The position numbers were made by a program, and so were the translations under genes. Below are positions 36,210 through 45,168 of a DNA stretch of 64,000 nucleotides, piece after piece. The notes beneath the pieces were generated by a model that worked only from the letters and a program-made list of their open reading frames with translations, did not search any database and was not told where the DNA came from. Positions within the stretch are counted from its first letter, which is position 1; each line of letters starts with the position of its first letter. The stretch spans positions 806,001 to 870,000 of the forward strand of contig NZ_FOQV01000002.1 in NCBI RefSeq assembly GCF_900113835.1, written 5' to 3'. Source of the stretch: Allobosea sp. OK403 (lineage in GTDB: Bacteria; Pseudomonadota; Alphaproteobacteria; Rhizobiales; Beijerinckiaceae).

Positions 36210-37376
36210 ATGATCCGCAGGAATTGTCTTGCAACGGCCTGCCTCGCCGCGACCATCAGCTTTGCCGCCAGCGCCCGCGCCGAGGACATCACGATCGGCG
36301 CGCATATGCCGCTGACCGGTTCGCTCGCCCGTTCCGGCCAGGCCTTCAACGAGGGCATGCAGGTCGCGCTCAAGGTCTTCAACGAGAGCCAGAGCAAGCA
36401 CAGGATCAAGGTCACGGTCATCGATGACGAGAGCCAGCCGGCCAAGGCCGTCACCGCCGTCGAGAAGCTCTCCTCCGACGGTGCGGCCGCGATCATCGGC
36501 GGCTACGGCTCCAACATCGTCGGCCCGGCCTCCGACACCTCCAACCGCCTCGGCAAGGTCTACATCACCGGCGGCGCGGTCTCCGACGAGCTGGTCCAGC
36601 GCGGCAACAAGAACTTCTTCCGGATCAACAACAATGCCGGCTACCAGCGCGGCGTCGAGGGCTTGATCGAGGAGGTGAAGCCCAACGGCGTCTCGATCAT
36701 CGCCTCGACCAAGGAAGCGCCGATGCTGCTGGCGAAAGGGCTCGAGGAGAGCCTCGCCAAGAAGGGCTACAAGGTCACGCTGCATCCGTTCGACCCCGCG
36801 ATCACCGACTTCAAACCGATCATCAACAAGGTGAAGCTGCAGGACAAGTCCGAGATCATCTTCATGTCGGCCTATGAGAACGACTATGTCGGCATCATCC
36901 GTGCCGCCAAGGTTCTCAAGCCCCCGGTGAAGGCCATCGTCGGCGCCTGGTCGCTGGCGACACCGAAGATGTATTCCGATTTCCCCGACCTGATGCAGAA
37001 TGTCATCGGCACCACCTTCCTGCCCTTCCCCGTCGAGGTGAAGGATGAGGAGGGCCGGAAATTCGCCGCCGTCTACAAGGAGATGTTCGGCAAGGAGATC
37101 GAGTACGCCTCGACGCTCGCCTTCGTCGAGACGATGGTGCTGAGCGAGGCGCTTGCCCGCGCCGCCGATGCCGGCACGCTGAAGAGCGCGGGCCTGCTCG
37201 CCGAGATGAAGACAACCAACCGCCCCTCGCCGCTCGGCCGCATCACCTTCAACGAAGTCGGCGACAACCCGAATTTCGCGCTCAGCATGGGCCAGCACCG
37301 CGACGGCAAGATCCCGCTGGTCTCACCGGCCGAATTCGCCACCGGCAAGCTCGCCTACCCCGCCGTGCCGTGGTGA
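36210..37376 (+). CDS. livK: Liv-type ABC importer, periplasmic binding protein
   Basis: The product (388 aa) has a Sec signal peptide (MIRRNCLATACLAATISFAASARAE, cleavage after ARA) and a type I periplasmic fold: ITIGAHMPLTGSLARSGQAF, VIDDESQPAKAVTAVEKL, and GGYGSNIVGPASDTSNR. GGAGGA precedes the ATG at a good distance. It heads the plus-strand operon, divergent from pimF. The ligand may be a dicarboxylate or an aromatic acid rather than an amino acid; this is inferred from the neighbours. Confidence 0.9.
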   Translation: MIRRNCLATACLAATISFAASARAEDITIGAHMPLTGSLARSGQAFNEGMQVALKVFNESQSKHRIKVTVIDDESQPAKAVTAVEKLSSDGAAAIIGGYGSNIVGPASDTSNRLGKVYITGGAVSDELVQRGNKNFFRINNNAGYQRGVEGLIEEVKPNGVSIIASTKEAPMLLAKGLEESLAKKGYKVTLHPFDPAITDFKPIINKVKLQDKSEIIFMSAYENDYVGIIRAAKVLKPPVKAIVGAWSLATPKMYSDFPDLMQNVIGTTFLPFPVEVKDEEGRKFAAVYKEMFGKEIEYASTLAFVETMVLSEALARAADAGTLKSAGLLAEMKTTNRPSPLGRITFNEVGDNPNFALSMGQHRDGKIPLVSPAEFATGKLAYPAVPW

Positions 37377-37402
37377 TCGCATACGTCCAGTAACGCCCGC
37401 GC

Positions 37403-37497
37403 CGTCATCCCGGGCGCAGCGAAGCGCAGACCCGGGATCCATGCCTGAACCGTTCCGGCATGGATCCCGGGTCTCCCTTCGGTCGCCCGGGATGACG
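37403..37497. repeat. Palindromic repeat, CGTCATCC/GGATCCAT family, inverted orientation
   Basis: The ends are CGTCATCCCGGGC and CGCCCGGGATGACG, inner CCCGGGATCCATGCC/GGCATGGATCCCGGG. It occupies the gap between binding protein and permease genes, where a stable 3' hairpin could keep the binding-protein mRNA more abundant than the rest. Confidence 0.9.
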
Positions 37498-37531
37498 GCG
37501 GAATGAACGAACCAGGCTCTCCTCCCCGCTC

Positions 37532-38404
37532 ATGCTCGAACTCCTCCAGCAATCCCTCTTCTCCGGCCTGCTCGTCGGCTCGGTCTATGCGCTGGTCGCG
37601 CTCGGCATCGCGCTGACCTTCGGCGCGATGAAGATCATCAACCTCGCCCATGGCGAACTCGTGCTGCTTGCCGCCTACATGGCCTATGTCATCGAGAGCC
37701 GGACCGGTTGGAACCCTTACGCCGCGATCCCGCTCGCCTTCGCCGTGACCGGCATCGTCAGCGTCGTGATCTATCTGCTGATCGAGCGCATCCGCGAACA
37801 CCGCGAATTGAATTCGCTGATCCTGACCTTCGCGATCGGCATCATTCTGACCAATGCCATCCTCCTGGTCTTCGCCAGCGATGTGCGCTCGACGGGATCG
37901 CCCTTCCTGCAGGACGCCGTCTCCTTCGGCTCGGTCTACGCCATGAAGGGCGAGATCACCGCCTTCATCATCAGCCTTGCCGTGATGGCGGGCCTCTGGT
38001 GGTGGCTGAAGCACAGCTGGTATGGCCGCGCCGTGCGCGCCGTCTCCTCCAACCGCGACGCCGCCAAGCTGATGGGCATCGATCCGCGCCGCGTCGAGCT
38101 CGCGGCCTTCATCGTCGCGGGCATCCTCGCCAGCGTGGCGGGCGTGGCGCTCTATACGATGAGCGTCGTGCAGCCGGCGCTCGGACCCGGGCTCACCATC
38201 AAGGCCTTCATCGTCACCGTGCTGGCAGGCGTCGGTTCGATTCCCGGGGTGTTCTGCGCGGCGCTGCTGCTGGGCGTCACCGAGGCGATGACCGTGACAT
38301 TGGCAAGCTCAGCGCTGCAAGAGCTCGTCGGTATGGTGCTCTTCCTGCTCGTGCTCTTCTTCATGCCGAACGGCCTGTTCGGCGCACGCACTAGGCGCGG
38401 TTGA
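37532..38404 (+). CDS. livH: Liv-type ABC importer, permease LivH
   Basis: The product (290 aa) shows the LivH N-terminus GLLVGSVYALVALGIALTFG followed by IINLAHGELVLLAAYM and the coupling loop RAVSSNRDAAKLMGIDPRRVEL, and ends FFMPNGLFGARTRRG. It is a paralogue of the permease at 184-1056, with the same length but many differences. It is followed directly by livM. Confidence 0.93.
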   Translation: MLELLQQSLFSGLLVGSVYALVALGIALTFGAMKIINLAHGELVLLAAYMAYVIESRTGWNPYAAIPLAFAVTGIVSVVIYLLIERIREHRELNSLILTFAIGIILTNAILLVFASDVRSTGSPFLQDAVSFGSVYAMKGEITAFIISLAVMAGLWWWLKHSWYGRAVRAVSSNRDAAKLMGIDPRRVELAAFIVAGILASVAGVALYTMSVVQPALGPGLTIKAFIVTVLAGVGSIPGVFCAALLLGVTEAMTVTLASSALQELVGMVLFLLVLFFMPNGLFGARTRRG

Positions 38405-38412
38405 GGAGCCCG

Positions 38413-39369
38413 ATGATGCGCAGCCTTCCCGCTCTCCTGATCCTCGCCGTCGCGATCGCCGTGCCCATCGCCTTCGGCGGCAATTCCTACGTCATGGGGC
38501 TGATGGTCTCCGCCCTCATCGTCGCCGGCGTCGCACTCGCCTGGGCTCTGCTCGGCAATCTCGGCGGCATGGTCTCCTTCGGCCACGCCGCCTTCTTCGG
38601 CGTCGGCGCCTATACCTCGGCGATCCTCTCGGCGAAGTTCGGCCTGCCCGTACCGCTCGCGCTGCTGGCAGGTGCCTGCGGGGCCGCGCTCTGCTCGGTC
38701 GCGATGCTGCCGGCGCTCAGGCTGTCGGGCCCCTATTTCGCGCTCGCCATCCTGGCCTACGCCCATATCTTCAAGATCCTGGCAACGGAAGCGACCTCGA
38801 TCACCGGCGGCTCGGCCGGTTTCCAGCGCTTCCCGCCCTTGCCGACGATCATGGGGCTCGACCTGTCGAGCCGCATCGGCAGCTACTGCCTGCTCGTGGT
38901 CCTGGTGGCGCTTTGCGCTGCGATCTATCTCGCGGTGAAGCGCAGCCATGTCGGCACGGCCTTGCGCGCCATGGCCGAGAGCGAGGATGCGACGCGCGTC
39001 GTCGGCGTCAACGCAACTTTGCTGAAAGCCTGGATGCTGCTGCTCTCGGCCTTCATCACCGGGCTGTTCGGCGCGATGAACGCTCATATCATCAACTTCC
39101 TCGAGCCGGATTACGCCTTCTCGGCGAGCTGGAGCATCCTGCCGATCATCGCCGCGATCTTCGGCGGCTACCGCACCATCCTGGGGCCGGTCGCAGGCGC
39201 AGCGCTGATCTATCTGTTCGACCAGATCATCGCCAAGGAACTGCTGCCGGTCGGCCACGAGATCCTGCTCGGCGTCCTGCTCGCCGGCATGATCCTGATC
39301 GCGCCCAACGGGCTCTTCGGGATGTTCCAGCGCAAAACGACCAAGGGAGCCGCCCATGCTGCGGCTTGA
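38413..39369 (+). CDS. livM: Liv-type ABC importer, permease LivM
   Basis: The product (318 aa) has NLGGMVSFGHAAFFGVGAYT and AMAESEDATRVVGVNATLLK, both LivM hallmarks. A TTG at 38401 is in frame, but GAGGAG at 38403-38408 points to the ATG at 38413 or 38416. It overlaps livG by 14 bp. Confidence 0.92.
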   Translation: MMRSLPALLILAVAIAVPIAFGGNSYVMGLMVSALIVAGVALAWALLGNLGGMVSFGHAAFFGVGAYTSAILSAKFGLPVPLALLAGACGAALCSVAMLPALRLSGPYFALAILAYAHIFKILATEATSITGGSAGFQRFPPLPTIMGLDLSSRIGSYCLLVVLVALCAAIYLAVKRSHVGTALRAMAESEDATRVVGVNATLLKAWMLLLSAFITGLFGAMNAHIINFLEPDYAFSASWSILPIIAAIFGGYRTILGPVAGAALIYLFDQIIAKELLPVGHEILLGVLLAGMILIAPNGLFGMFQRKTTKGAAHAAA

Positions 39370-40069
39370 GGACGTCACTGTCCGCTTCGGCGGGTTGACC
39401 GCATTGAAGGATGTCTCCTTCGCCATGGGCGCCGGCGAGATCCTCGGCCTCGTCGGCCCCAATGGCGCCGGCAAGACCACATTGTTCAACACCATATCCG
39501 GGCTGGTCCGGCCGAAGACCGGGCGCATCCTGTTCGCAGAACGCGAGATCAGCCGGCTGCCGCTGCATGCCCGCGCCCGGCTCGGCCTCGGGCGTACCTT
39601 CCAGATCCCGCAGCCGATGCATCACCTGACCGTGCGCGAGAACCTCACGGTCGCGCAGGTCTTTGGCGCCGGCAAAGCCGACACCGCTCGCGTCGACGAG
39701 ATCCTAGAGGTGATGGAGCTTGGTCAGCATGCCGAGCGCAATGCCGCAACCGAGCTCGCGCTGCAGGAATTGAAGCGGCTCGAAATCGCCAAGGCGCTCG
39801 CCACCGACCCGAAACTTCTGCTGCTCGACGAGGTTCTGGCGGGGCTGGAGAGCAAGGCCAAGCGCCGCTTCGTCGACAAGCTGCGCGAACTGCATGAGCG
39901 CTACAAGCTCGCCATCGTCATCGTCGAACACGACATCGAGACGATCTCGACGCTGTGCTCACGCGCCGTCGTGCTGAATTTCGGCCAGATGATCGCCGAC
40001 GGCACGCCAGCCGAGGTCTTCCGCAACCCCGCCGTGGTCGAGAGCTATACGGGAGCCGCCGATGCTTGA
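39356..40069 (+). CDS. livG: Liv-type ABC importer, ATP-binding protein LivG
   Basis: The product (237 aa) has Walker A GPNGAGKTT, LGRTFQIPQPMHHLTVRENL (Q-loop region), the reduced signature LALQELKRLEIAKAL, and Walker B LLLLDEVLAGL. The signature lacks the normal SGGQ, as also in some other LivG proteins. It overlaps livF by 8 bp. Confidence 0.93.
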   Translation: MLRLEDVTVRFGGLTALKDVSFAMGAGEILGLVGPNGAGKTTLFNTISGLVRPKTGRILFAEREISRLPLHARARLGLGRTFQIPQPMHHLTVRENLTVAQVFGAGKADTARVDEILEVMELGQHAERNAATELALQELKRLEIAKALATDPKLLLLDEVLAGLESKAKRRFVDKLRELHERYKLAIVIVEHDIETISTLCSRAVVLNFGQMIADGTPAEVFRNPAVVESYTGAADA

Positions 40070-40778
40070 GGTCAGGCAATTGCGCGCCGGCTACGGCGCC
40101 ATCAACGTGCTCTGGGACGTCTCGCTCGGCTTTCCCCAGGGCGAGCTGACAGCGATCGTCGGCCCCAACGGCGCCGGCAAGACGACGCTGTTTCGCGCCC
40201 TGATGGGCCTGATCCCGCATCAGGGCGAGATCAGGCTCGACGGGCGCGCGCTCAAGGCCAAGACCTGGGATCTGCTGGAGGCCGGCCTCGTCATGGTTCC
40301 CGAGGGCCGCATGGTCTTCAAGGATATGAGCGTCGAGGAAAACCTGTCGCTGGGCGCCTATCCGCGCCGTTGCCGCAATGCCCGCGCCCGCAATCTCGAA
40401 CGCGTCTACGATCTCTTCCCACGCCTCAGGGAGCGCCACCGCCAGCTCGCCGGCTCGCTCTCGGGCGGCGAGGCGCAGATGGTGGCGATGGGGCGCGGCA
40501 TGATGAGCGAGCCGCGCATCCTGCTGATCGACGAGCCATCGCTCGGCCTCGCTCCCGTCATCGTCAAGGAGGTCTTCTCGATCATCCGCCGGCTCAAGAG
40601 CGAAGGCGTCACCATCGCGCTGATCGAGCAGAACACGCATATCGCGCTCTCGGTCGCCGACCATGTCCATTTGATGCGCTCGGGCAAGCTGCTCATGAGC
40701 CAGAAGGCGGACAAGGTCGATCTGGAACGCCTGCACGATCTTTACCTCGCCCGCGAAACCGGCGCGGCGAGCTTCTGA
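40062..40778 (+). CDS. livF: Liv-type ABC importer, ATP-binding protein LivF
   Basis: The product (238 aa) has Walker A GPNGAGKTT, MVPEGRMVFKDMSVEENL, the signature SLSGGEAQMVAMGRGM and Walker B ILLIDEPSLGLAP. It completes the five-gene importer 36210-40778. The nitronate monooxygenase gene starts 11 bp later. Confidence 0.93.
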   Translation: MLEVRQLRAGYGAINVLWDVSLGFPQGELTAIVGPNGAGKTTLFRALMGLIPHQGEIRLDGRALKAKTWDLLEAGLVMVPEGRMVFKDMSVEENLSLGAYPRRCRNARARNLERVYDLFPRLRERHRQLAGSLSGGEAQMVAMGRGMMSEPRILLIDEPSLGLAPVIVKEVFSIIRRLKSEGVTIALIEQNTHIALSVADHVHLMRSGKLLMSQKADKVDLERLHDLYLARETGAASF

Positions 40779-40789
40779 CGGAGACCAGA

Positions 40790-41746
40790 ATGGCCCTGCC
40801 TGCCTCACTCGCCGACACGCTCAGCCTCCCGGTCATCGGCTCGCCGATGTTCATCGTCTCGGGACCGGAGCTCGTCATCGCGCAATGCCTGAACGGCGTC
40901 GTCGGCTCCTTTCCAGCGCTGAACGCCCGCCCGGCCGAGCAGCTCGACCTCTGGATCACCCGTATCAAGACGGAACTCGCCGCCGCCAAGGCCGCCGACC
41001 CGGCGCGAAAGATCGCCCCCTTCGCGGTCAACCAGATCGTCCACGCCTCGAACGACCGGCTGATGCATGACATGGAGGTCTGCGTCCGCCACGAAGTCCC
41101 GATCATCATCACATCGCTGCGCGCGCCCAACGAGGTCGTCGAAGCCGCCCATTCCTATGGCGGGCTCGTCTTCCACGACGTCACCACCATCCGCCATGCC
41201 CAGAAGGCGCTCGAAGCCGGCGTCGACGGCTTGATCCTGGTCTGCGCCGGCGCGGGCGGCCACGCCGGCACCTTGAGCCCCTTCGCGCTGGTCGGCGAGG
41301 TCCGGCGGTTTTTCGACGGGCCGATCATTCTTTCCGGTGCGATCGCGACCGGGCAGGCGATTCTCGCCACCCAGGCGATGGGCGCCGATCTTGCCTATAT
41401 CGGCACCCGCTTCATCGCTACCGAGGAGGGCAATGCGGCGCAAGGCTACAAGGAGATGATCGTCGAGGCGGCTGCCGCCGACATCGTCTACACGCCCTTC
41501 TTCACCGGCGTGCCCGGCAACTACCTCAAGCCCTCGATCGCGGCCCAGGGGCTCGACCCCGACGATCTGCCTCATGCCGACAAGAGCAAGATGAGCTTCG
41601 GCTCGGGGACCGCAAAAGCCTGGCGCGACATCTGGGGCTCGGGCCAGGGCGTCGGGCTGATCGACGACGCGCCCTCCGCCGCCACCGTGATCGAACGCCT
41701 CAAGACCGAATATGAGCAGGCGAAAGCCGCTCTCTGCAGCCGCTGA
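40790..41746 (+). CDS. Nitronate monooxygenase (2-nitropropane dioxygenase family)
   Basis: The product (318 aa from the ATG at 40790) is an FMN TIM-barrel enzyme. It has [40 protein letters not shown] for phosphate binding, and [18 protein letters not shown]. Family members oxidise alkyl nitronates to carbonyl compounds and nitrite, but many so annotated act on other substrates. Its place between an importer and an enoyl-CoA hydratase suggests a role in the same catabolic route. The upstream in-frame extension inside livF is not used. Confidence 0.88.
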   Translation: MALPASLADTLSLPVIGSPMFIVSGPELVIAQCLNGVVGSFPALNARPAEQLDLWITRIKTELAAAKAADPARKIAPFAVNQIVHASNDRLMHDMEVCVRHEVPIIITSLRAPNEVVEAAHSYGGLVFHDVTTIRHAQKALEAGVDGLILVCAGAGGHAGTLSPFALVGEVRRFFDGPIILSGAIATGQAILATQAMGADLAYIGTRFIATEEGNAAQGYKEMIVEAAAADIVYTPFFTGVPGNYLKPSIAAQGLDPDDLPHADKSKMSFGSGTAKAWRDIWGSGQGVGLIDDAPSAATVIERLKTEYEQAKAALCSR

Positions 41747-41760
41747 TCGAGGATGAGACC

Positions 41761-42519
41761 ATGACCGAAACCATCCTGAGCCAAACCGTCTTGAGTCAAA
41801 CCGTCTTGCCCGGCATCGTCCAGGTCACGATGAACCGGCCCGAGCGCAAGAACGCGCTCGACCGCGCCAGCTATCAAGGGCTGATCGACGCGATCGGGGC
41901 GGCAGAAGCCGATCCGCAGATCCGCGCGATCGTGCTGACGGGGGCCGGCGGCTGCTTCACCAGCGGCAACGACATCAAGGATTTCGCCGCGGTCAGCGAC
42001 AGCGGCCCGCGCGTCGCCATGGATTTCCTCAATGCGATCTCGACCGCTAAGAAGCCGATCGTCGCCGCGGTCGAGGGTTTTGCCGTCGGCATAGGGACTA
42101 CCATGCTGCTGCATTGCGACCTCGCCTATGCGGCCAAGGGCGCGAGCTTCCGCCTGCCCTTCGTCGCGCTGGGCCTGAGCCCCGAAGGCGCATCGAGCTA
42201 TCTCCTGCCCTTGATCGCCGGCAGCAAGCGTGCGGCCGAACTGCTGATGCTGGGCGAGGCCTTCGGGCCTGAAGCCGCCGCTGAGTCTGGCCTCGTCAAT
42301 GCCGTGACCGCGGAGGGCGGCGCGCTTGCCATGGCGCTGGAGAAGGCCAGGGCGCTCGCCGCACTGCCGCCGGAATCGGTCGCGCTGACGAAATCGCTGT
42401 TGAAGCGCGGCAACGCGGCCCATGTCGCCGAGACGATCGCCACCGAAGGCCGGCTCTTCGGCGAGCGGCTGCTCTCGGCCGAGGCCAAGGCCGCCTTCGC
42501 CGCCTTCCTGAAGCGGTAG
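41761..42519 (+). CDS. Enoyl-CoA hydratase/isomerase family protein
   Basis: The product (252 aa) is a crotonase: [25 protein letters not shown] for the oxyanion hole, and [21 protein letters not shown]. The residue where classical hydratases carry the first catalytic Glu is Thr ([11 protein letters not shown]), as in isomerase-type or other crotonases, so simple hydratase activity is uncertain. The N-terminus has a 15-bp tandem duplication giving [10 protein letters not shown]. Confidence 0.85.
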   Translation: MTETILSQTVLSQTVLPGIVQVTMNRPERKNALDRASYQGLIDAIGAAEADPQIRAIVLTGAGGCFTSGNDIKDFAAVSDSGPRVAMDFLNAISTAKKPIVAAVEGFAVGIGTTMLLHCDLAYAAKGASFRLPFVALGLSPEGASSYLLPLIAGSKRAAELLMLGEAFGPEAAAESGLVNAVTAEGGALAMALEKARALAALPPESVALTKSLLKRGNAAHVAETIATEGRLFGERLLSAEAKAAFAAFLKR

Positions 42520-42578
42520 AGCGTTTTCGAGCGAAGTGGGCACCGGTTCGCGTGAATAAAACGCGTTAAAACAAAAGG
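42518..42578. repeat. Rhizobiales-type repeat element with ACCGGTT core
   Basis: AGAGCGTTTTCGAGCGAAGT, then GGGCACCGGTTCGCGTGAATAA and AAACGCGTT. The first two bases of the element are the last two of the hydratase stop codon TAG. It matches the left half of the element in the dctM remnant and separates the hydratase from iclR. Confidence 0.85.
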
Positions 42579-42585
42579 CTAGCCG

Positions 42586-43416
42586 ATGGAGGCCATCCTG
42601 CAAGCAAGCTCTCACTCCGACGCAGACGCGCACACCGACGATCTCGCCAGTCCCAGGGAGGACCGCCATTTCGTCACGGCGCTGGCGCGCGGCCTCGAGG
42701 TGCTGGCCTGCTTCAGGCGCGGCGAGGCGGCGCTCGCCAATTCCGAGATCGCCGCGCGCTGCGGCCTTGCCCGCTCGACCGTCTCGCGCCTGACCCATAC
42801 GCTGACCACCCTCGGCTATCTCCACCATGTCCCGGAATCCGGCAGCTACCGGCTCGGCACGGCGCTGATCGCGCTCGGAGCCAATGCGCTTGCCGGGCTC
42901 GATGTCCGTCGCCTGGCGCGGGTCGGCATGCGCGATCTCGCGAGCTTCGCCAACGCCACGGTGGGTCTCGGCGTCCGTGAGCGGCTCAGCATGCGCTATA
43001 TCGAATGCTGCCGCGGCGAGGCCGCGATCGCGCTCAACATGGATACCGGCTCCAGGCTCTCACTCGCGCGCAGTGCCATGGGCCGCGCCTATCTCGCCGT
43101 CTGCAGCCAAGCCGAGCGGCGCGCGATCATGGAGGATATCCATTCGGTCGACGATGCAGCCTGGCCGCGCCTGCGCGAGGGCATCGACCGGGCGCTGGAG
43201 GATTATGCGACCTTCGGCTGCGCCCGCTCCTTCGGCGAATGGCAGCCGACGGTGAGTGCCATCGCGGTCGCCTTCCAGCCCGGTGGCGGCCTGCCGCCGA
43301 TGTCGATCAATTGCGGCGCGCCTAGCGTGATCCTCGACCGGGATTTCCTGATGGACGAGGTCCGGCCGCGGCTGATCGCACTGGCCGCAAGCCTGGAAGG
43401 AGTGATGGGTTCGTGA
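42586..43416 (+). CDS. IclR family transcriptional regulator
   Basis: The product (276 aa) has a winged-helix N-terminal domain (ALANSEIAARCGLARSTVSRLTHTL) and an IclR effector domain (LGVRERLSMRYIECCRGEAAIALN; SLARSAMGRAYLA). PcaR/PobR-type relatives regulate aromatic acid and dicarboxylate catabolism. It is 66 bp after the hydratase and overlaps the GNAT gene by 4 bp. It is the best candidate to bind the GTTCTGCA palindrome between the two operons. Confidence 0.9.
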   Translation: MEAILQASSHSDADAHTDDLASPREDRHFVTALARGLEVLACFRRGEAALANSEIAARCGLARSTVSRLTHTLTTLGYLHHVPESGSYRLGTALIALGANALAGLDVRRLARVGMRDLASFANATVGLGVRERLSMRYIECCRGEAAIALNMDTGSRLSLARSAMGRAYLAVCSQAERRAIMEDIHSVDDAAWPRLREGIDRALEDYATFGCARSFGEWQPTVSAIAVAFQPGGGLPPMSINCGAPSVILDRDFLMDEVRPRLIALAASLEGVMGS

Positions 43417-43937
43417 GGCCGGTTGTGACTGTCCGCCCTATCGCCGCCACCGACGCACCGCGTTTCCGAGAGGTGCTCGACGAAGTTGCTCGTGAGCGGC
43501 GCTACCTGGCCTTCGAAGAGGCTCCACCGATCGAGCGCATCGTCGTCTATGTCGAAGCTAATATTGCGACTGGAAACACACATCTTGTCGGGCTCGTCGA
43601 CGATATGATCGTCGGTTGGTGCGACATCGTCCGCGACATCAGTAGACCTACCCGGCACCACTGCGGCACGCTCGGCATCGGCATCCTCGCGCAATATCGC
43701 GGTTTGGGGCTTGGTCGCTTGCTGATGCAACAGGCGATGGCAGGCGCTGCCGCATCCGGGCTCAAGCGCATAGAGTTGACTGTTCGCAGCTCCAACCAGC
43801 GCGCCATAGCCCTCTATGCGCAACTGGGCTTCGCGCATGAAGGGCGCCAGCGAAACGCGATCATGGCCGAAGACGGTTACGAGGACCGCGATCTGATGGC
43901 TTATCTCGTACCTGAGCAGCCCAAGCAAGCAGCGTGA
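43413..43937 (+). CDS. GNAT family N-acetyltransferase
   Basis: The product (174 aa, GTG start) is a GNAT acetyltransferase: GTLGIGILAQYRGLGLGRLL is the acetyl-CoA binding motif A, and NQRAIALYAQLGFAHEGR is motif B. The substrate is unknown; the profile resembles ribosomal-protein or antibiotic acetyltransferases. The GC content of parts of the gene (43560-43660) looks lower than its neighbours, which may mean separate origin. It starts in the IclR stop and ends 1 bp before the CoA-transferase gene. Confidence 0.88.
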   Translation: MRPVVTVRPIAATDAPRFREVLDEVARERRYLAFEEAPPIERIVVYVEANIATGNTHLVGLVDDMIVGWCDIVRDISRPTRHHCGTLGIGILAQYRGLGLGRLLMQQAMAGAAASGLKRIELTVRSSNQRAIALYAQLGFAHEGRQRNAIMAEDGYEDRDLMAYLVPEQPKQAA

Positions 43938-43938
43938 C

Positions 43939-45144
43939 ATGCCGATGACCACACTCGACCTCCCCCTTTCCGGCATCCGTGTGCTCGATCTCTCGCGCAT
44001 CCTCGCCGGCCCGTGGTGCGGCCAGGTCCTGGCCGATCTCGGCGCCGAGGTGATCAAGGTCGAGCACCCCCTGCGCGGCGACGACACGCGTGACTGGGGT
44101 TTTCGGCTGGGCGAACGCAACACCTGCTATTTCAACAGCGTCAACCGCAACAAGCGCTCGATCGGCGTCGATGTCGGCAAGCCCGAGGGGCTGGCGATCG
44201 TGCGCGACCTCGCCGCCAGGAGCGATGTGCTGATCCAGAACTTCAAGACCGGCGGCGCCGACAAGCTCGGCCTTGGCTACGAGGCGCTGAGTGCGCTCAA
44301 CCCCGGCCTGATCTACTGCTCGATCGCCGGCTACGGCTCGGATGGGCCGGAAGCCTCGCGCCCCGGCTATGACCTCGTCATCCAGGGCGAATCCGGATTG
44401 ATGGGCATGAACGGCAATGACGATCAGCCGCCGCTGAAGTTCGGCGTCGCCATCGTCGACCTCTTCACCGGGCAATACTCGGCCCAGGCCGTGCTCGCCG
44501 CGCTGATCCAGCGCGGACGCACCGGCAAGGGCCGGCATATCGAGATGGCACTGTTCGATTGCGGCCTCTCGGTCACCTCCTATTACGGTCTGGAAGCACT
44601 GGCGCTGGGCGAGAATCCGCCGCGCTACGGCAACGCCCATCCCTCGATCGTGCCCTATGGCGTCTTCGACGCCGCCGACGGACCACTCGTCATCACTGTC
44701 GGCAACAACGCCCAGTATGAGCGCTTCTGCCGGATCGTGATCGAGCGGCCGGACCTGGCGGAGGATGCGCGCTTCGCCACCAACCTGCTGCGCACCCAGA
44801 ACCGCCCGGAGCTGCTGCCGATGATCGAGGCGGAGCTGAAGGCAAGGCCGCGCGCGCTGCTGCTGCAGCGGCTCGCTGCGGGCGGCATTCCTTGCGGCGA
44901 GGTGCTGGGCCTGAACCAGGCGCTGCGCTCGGAGCGCGCAACGCAGGCCGGCATGGTCAGCGACGACGCCGGCAATGCCGACACGCCCGCCGTGCTCGCC
45001 CCACCCTACCGCCTCGACGGCGAGCGCGCGCCCCTGCGCCACCGCCCGCCAGGGTTGGGCCAGGATACCGACGCGGTGCTGGCCGATCTCGGCCTGAGCG
45101 CGGAGCGGATCGCCACGCTCAAGGGCACCGGCGTGATCGGGTAA
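43939..45144 (+). CDS. CaiB/BaiF family CoA transferase (class III)
   Basis: The product (401 aa) has the family N-terminus GIRVLDLSRILAGPWCGQVL followed by LADLGAEVIKVEHP, YFNSVNRNKRSIGVDV, the catalytic Asp in EMALFDCGLSV (LFD), and the C-terminal LDGERAPLRHRPPGLGQDTD. It transfers CoA between carboxylic acids, probably activating the imported substrate at the cost of another thioester (inference). It is the last gene of the plus-strand operon and converges on the protease-like gene. Confidence 0.92.
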   Translation: MPMTTLDLPLSGIRVLDLSRILAGPWCGQVLADLGAEVIKVEHPLRGDDTRDWGFRLGERNTCYFNSVNRNKRSIGVDVGKPEGLAIVRDLAARSDVLIQNFKTGGADKLGLGYEALSALNPGLIYCSIAGYGSDGPEASRPGYDLVIQGESGLMGMNGNDDQPPLKFGVAIVDLFTGQYSAQAVLAALIQRGRTGKGRHIEMALFDCGLSVTSYYGLEALALGENPPRYGNAHPSIVPYGVFDAADGPLVITVGNNAQYERFCRIVIERPDLAEDARFATNLLRTQNRPELLPMIEAELKARPRALLLQRLAAGGIPCGEVLGLNQALRSERATQAGMVSDDAGNADTPAVLAPPYRLDGERAPLRHRPPGLGQDTDAVLADLGLSAERIATLKGTGVIG

Positions 45145-45168
45145 TTCGACGCCTCTGGATCCGGCGCA

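Noticed and set aside
39356-40069. Broken ABC signature in LivG (LALQELKRLEI) as sign of an inactive ATPase
   Set aside because: LivG proteins often deviate here, the first LivG of the window does too, and Walker A and B are intact.
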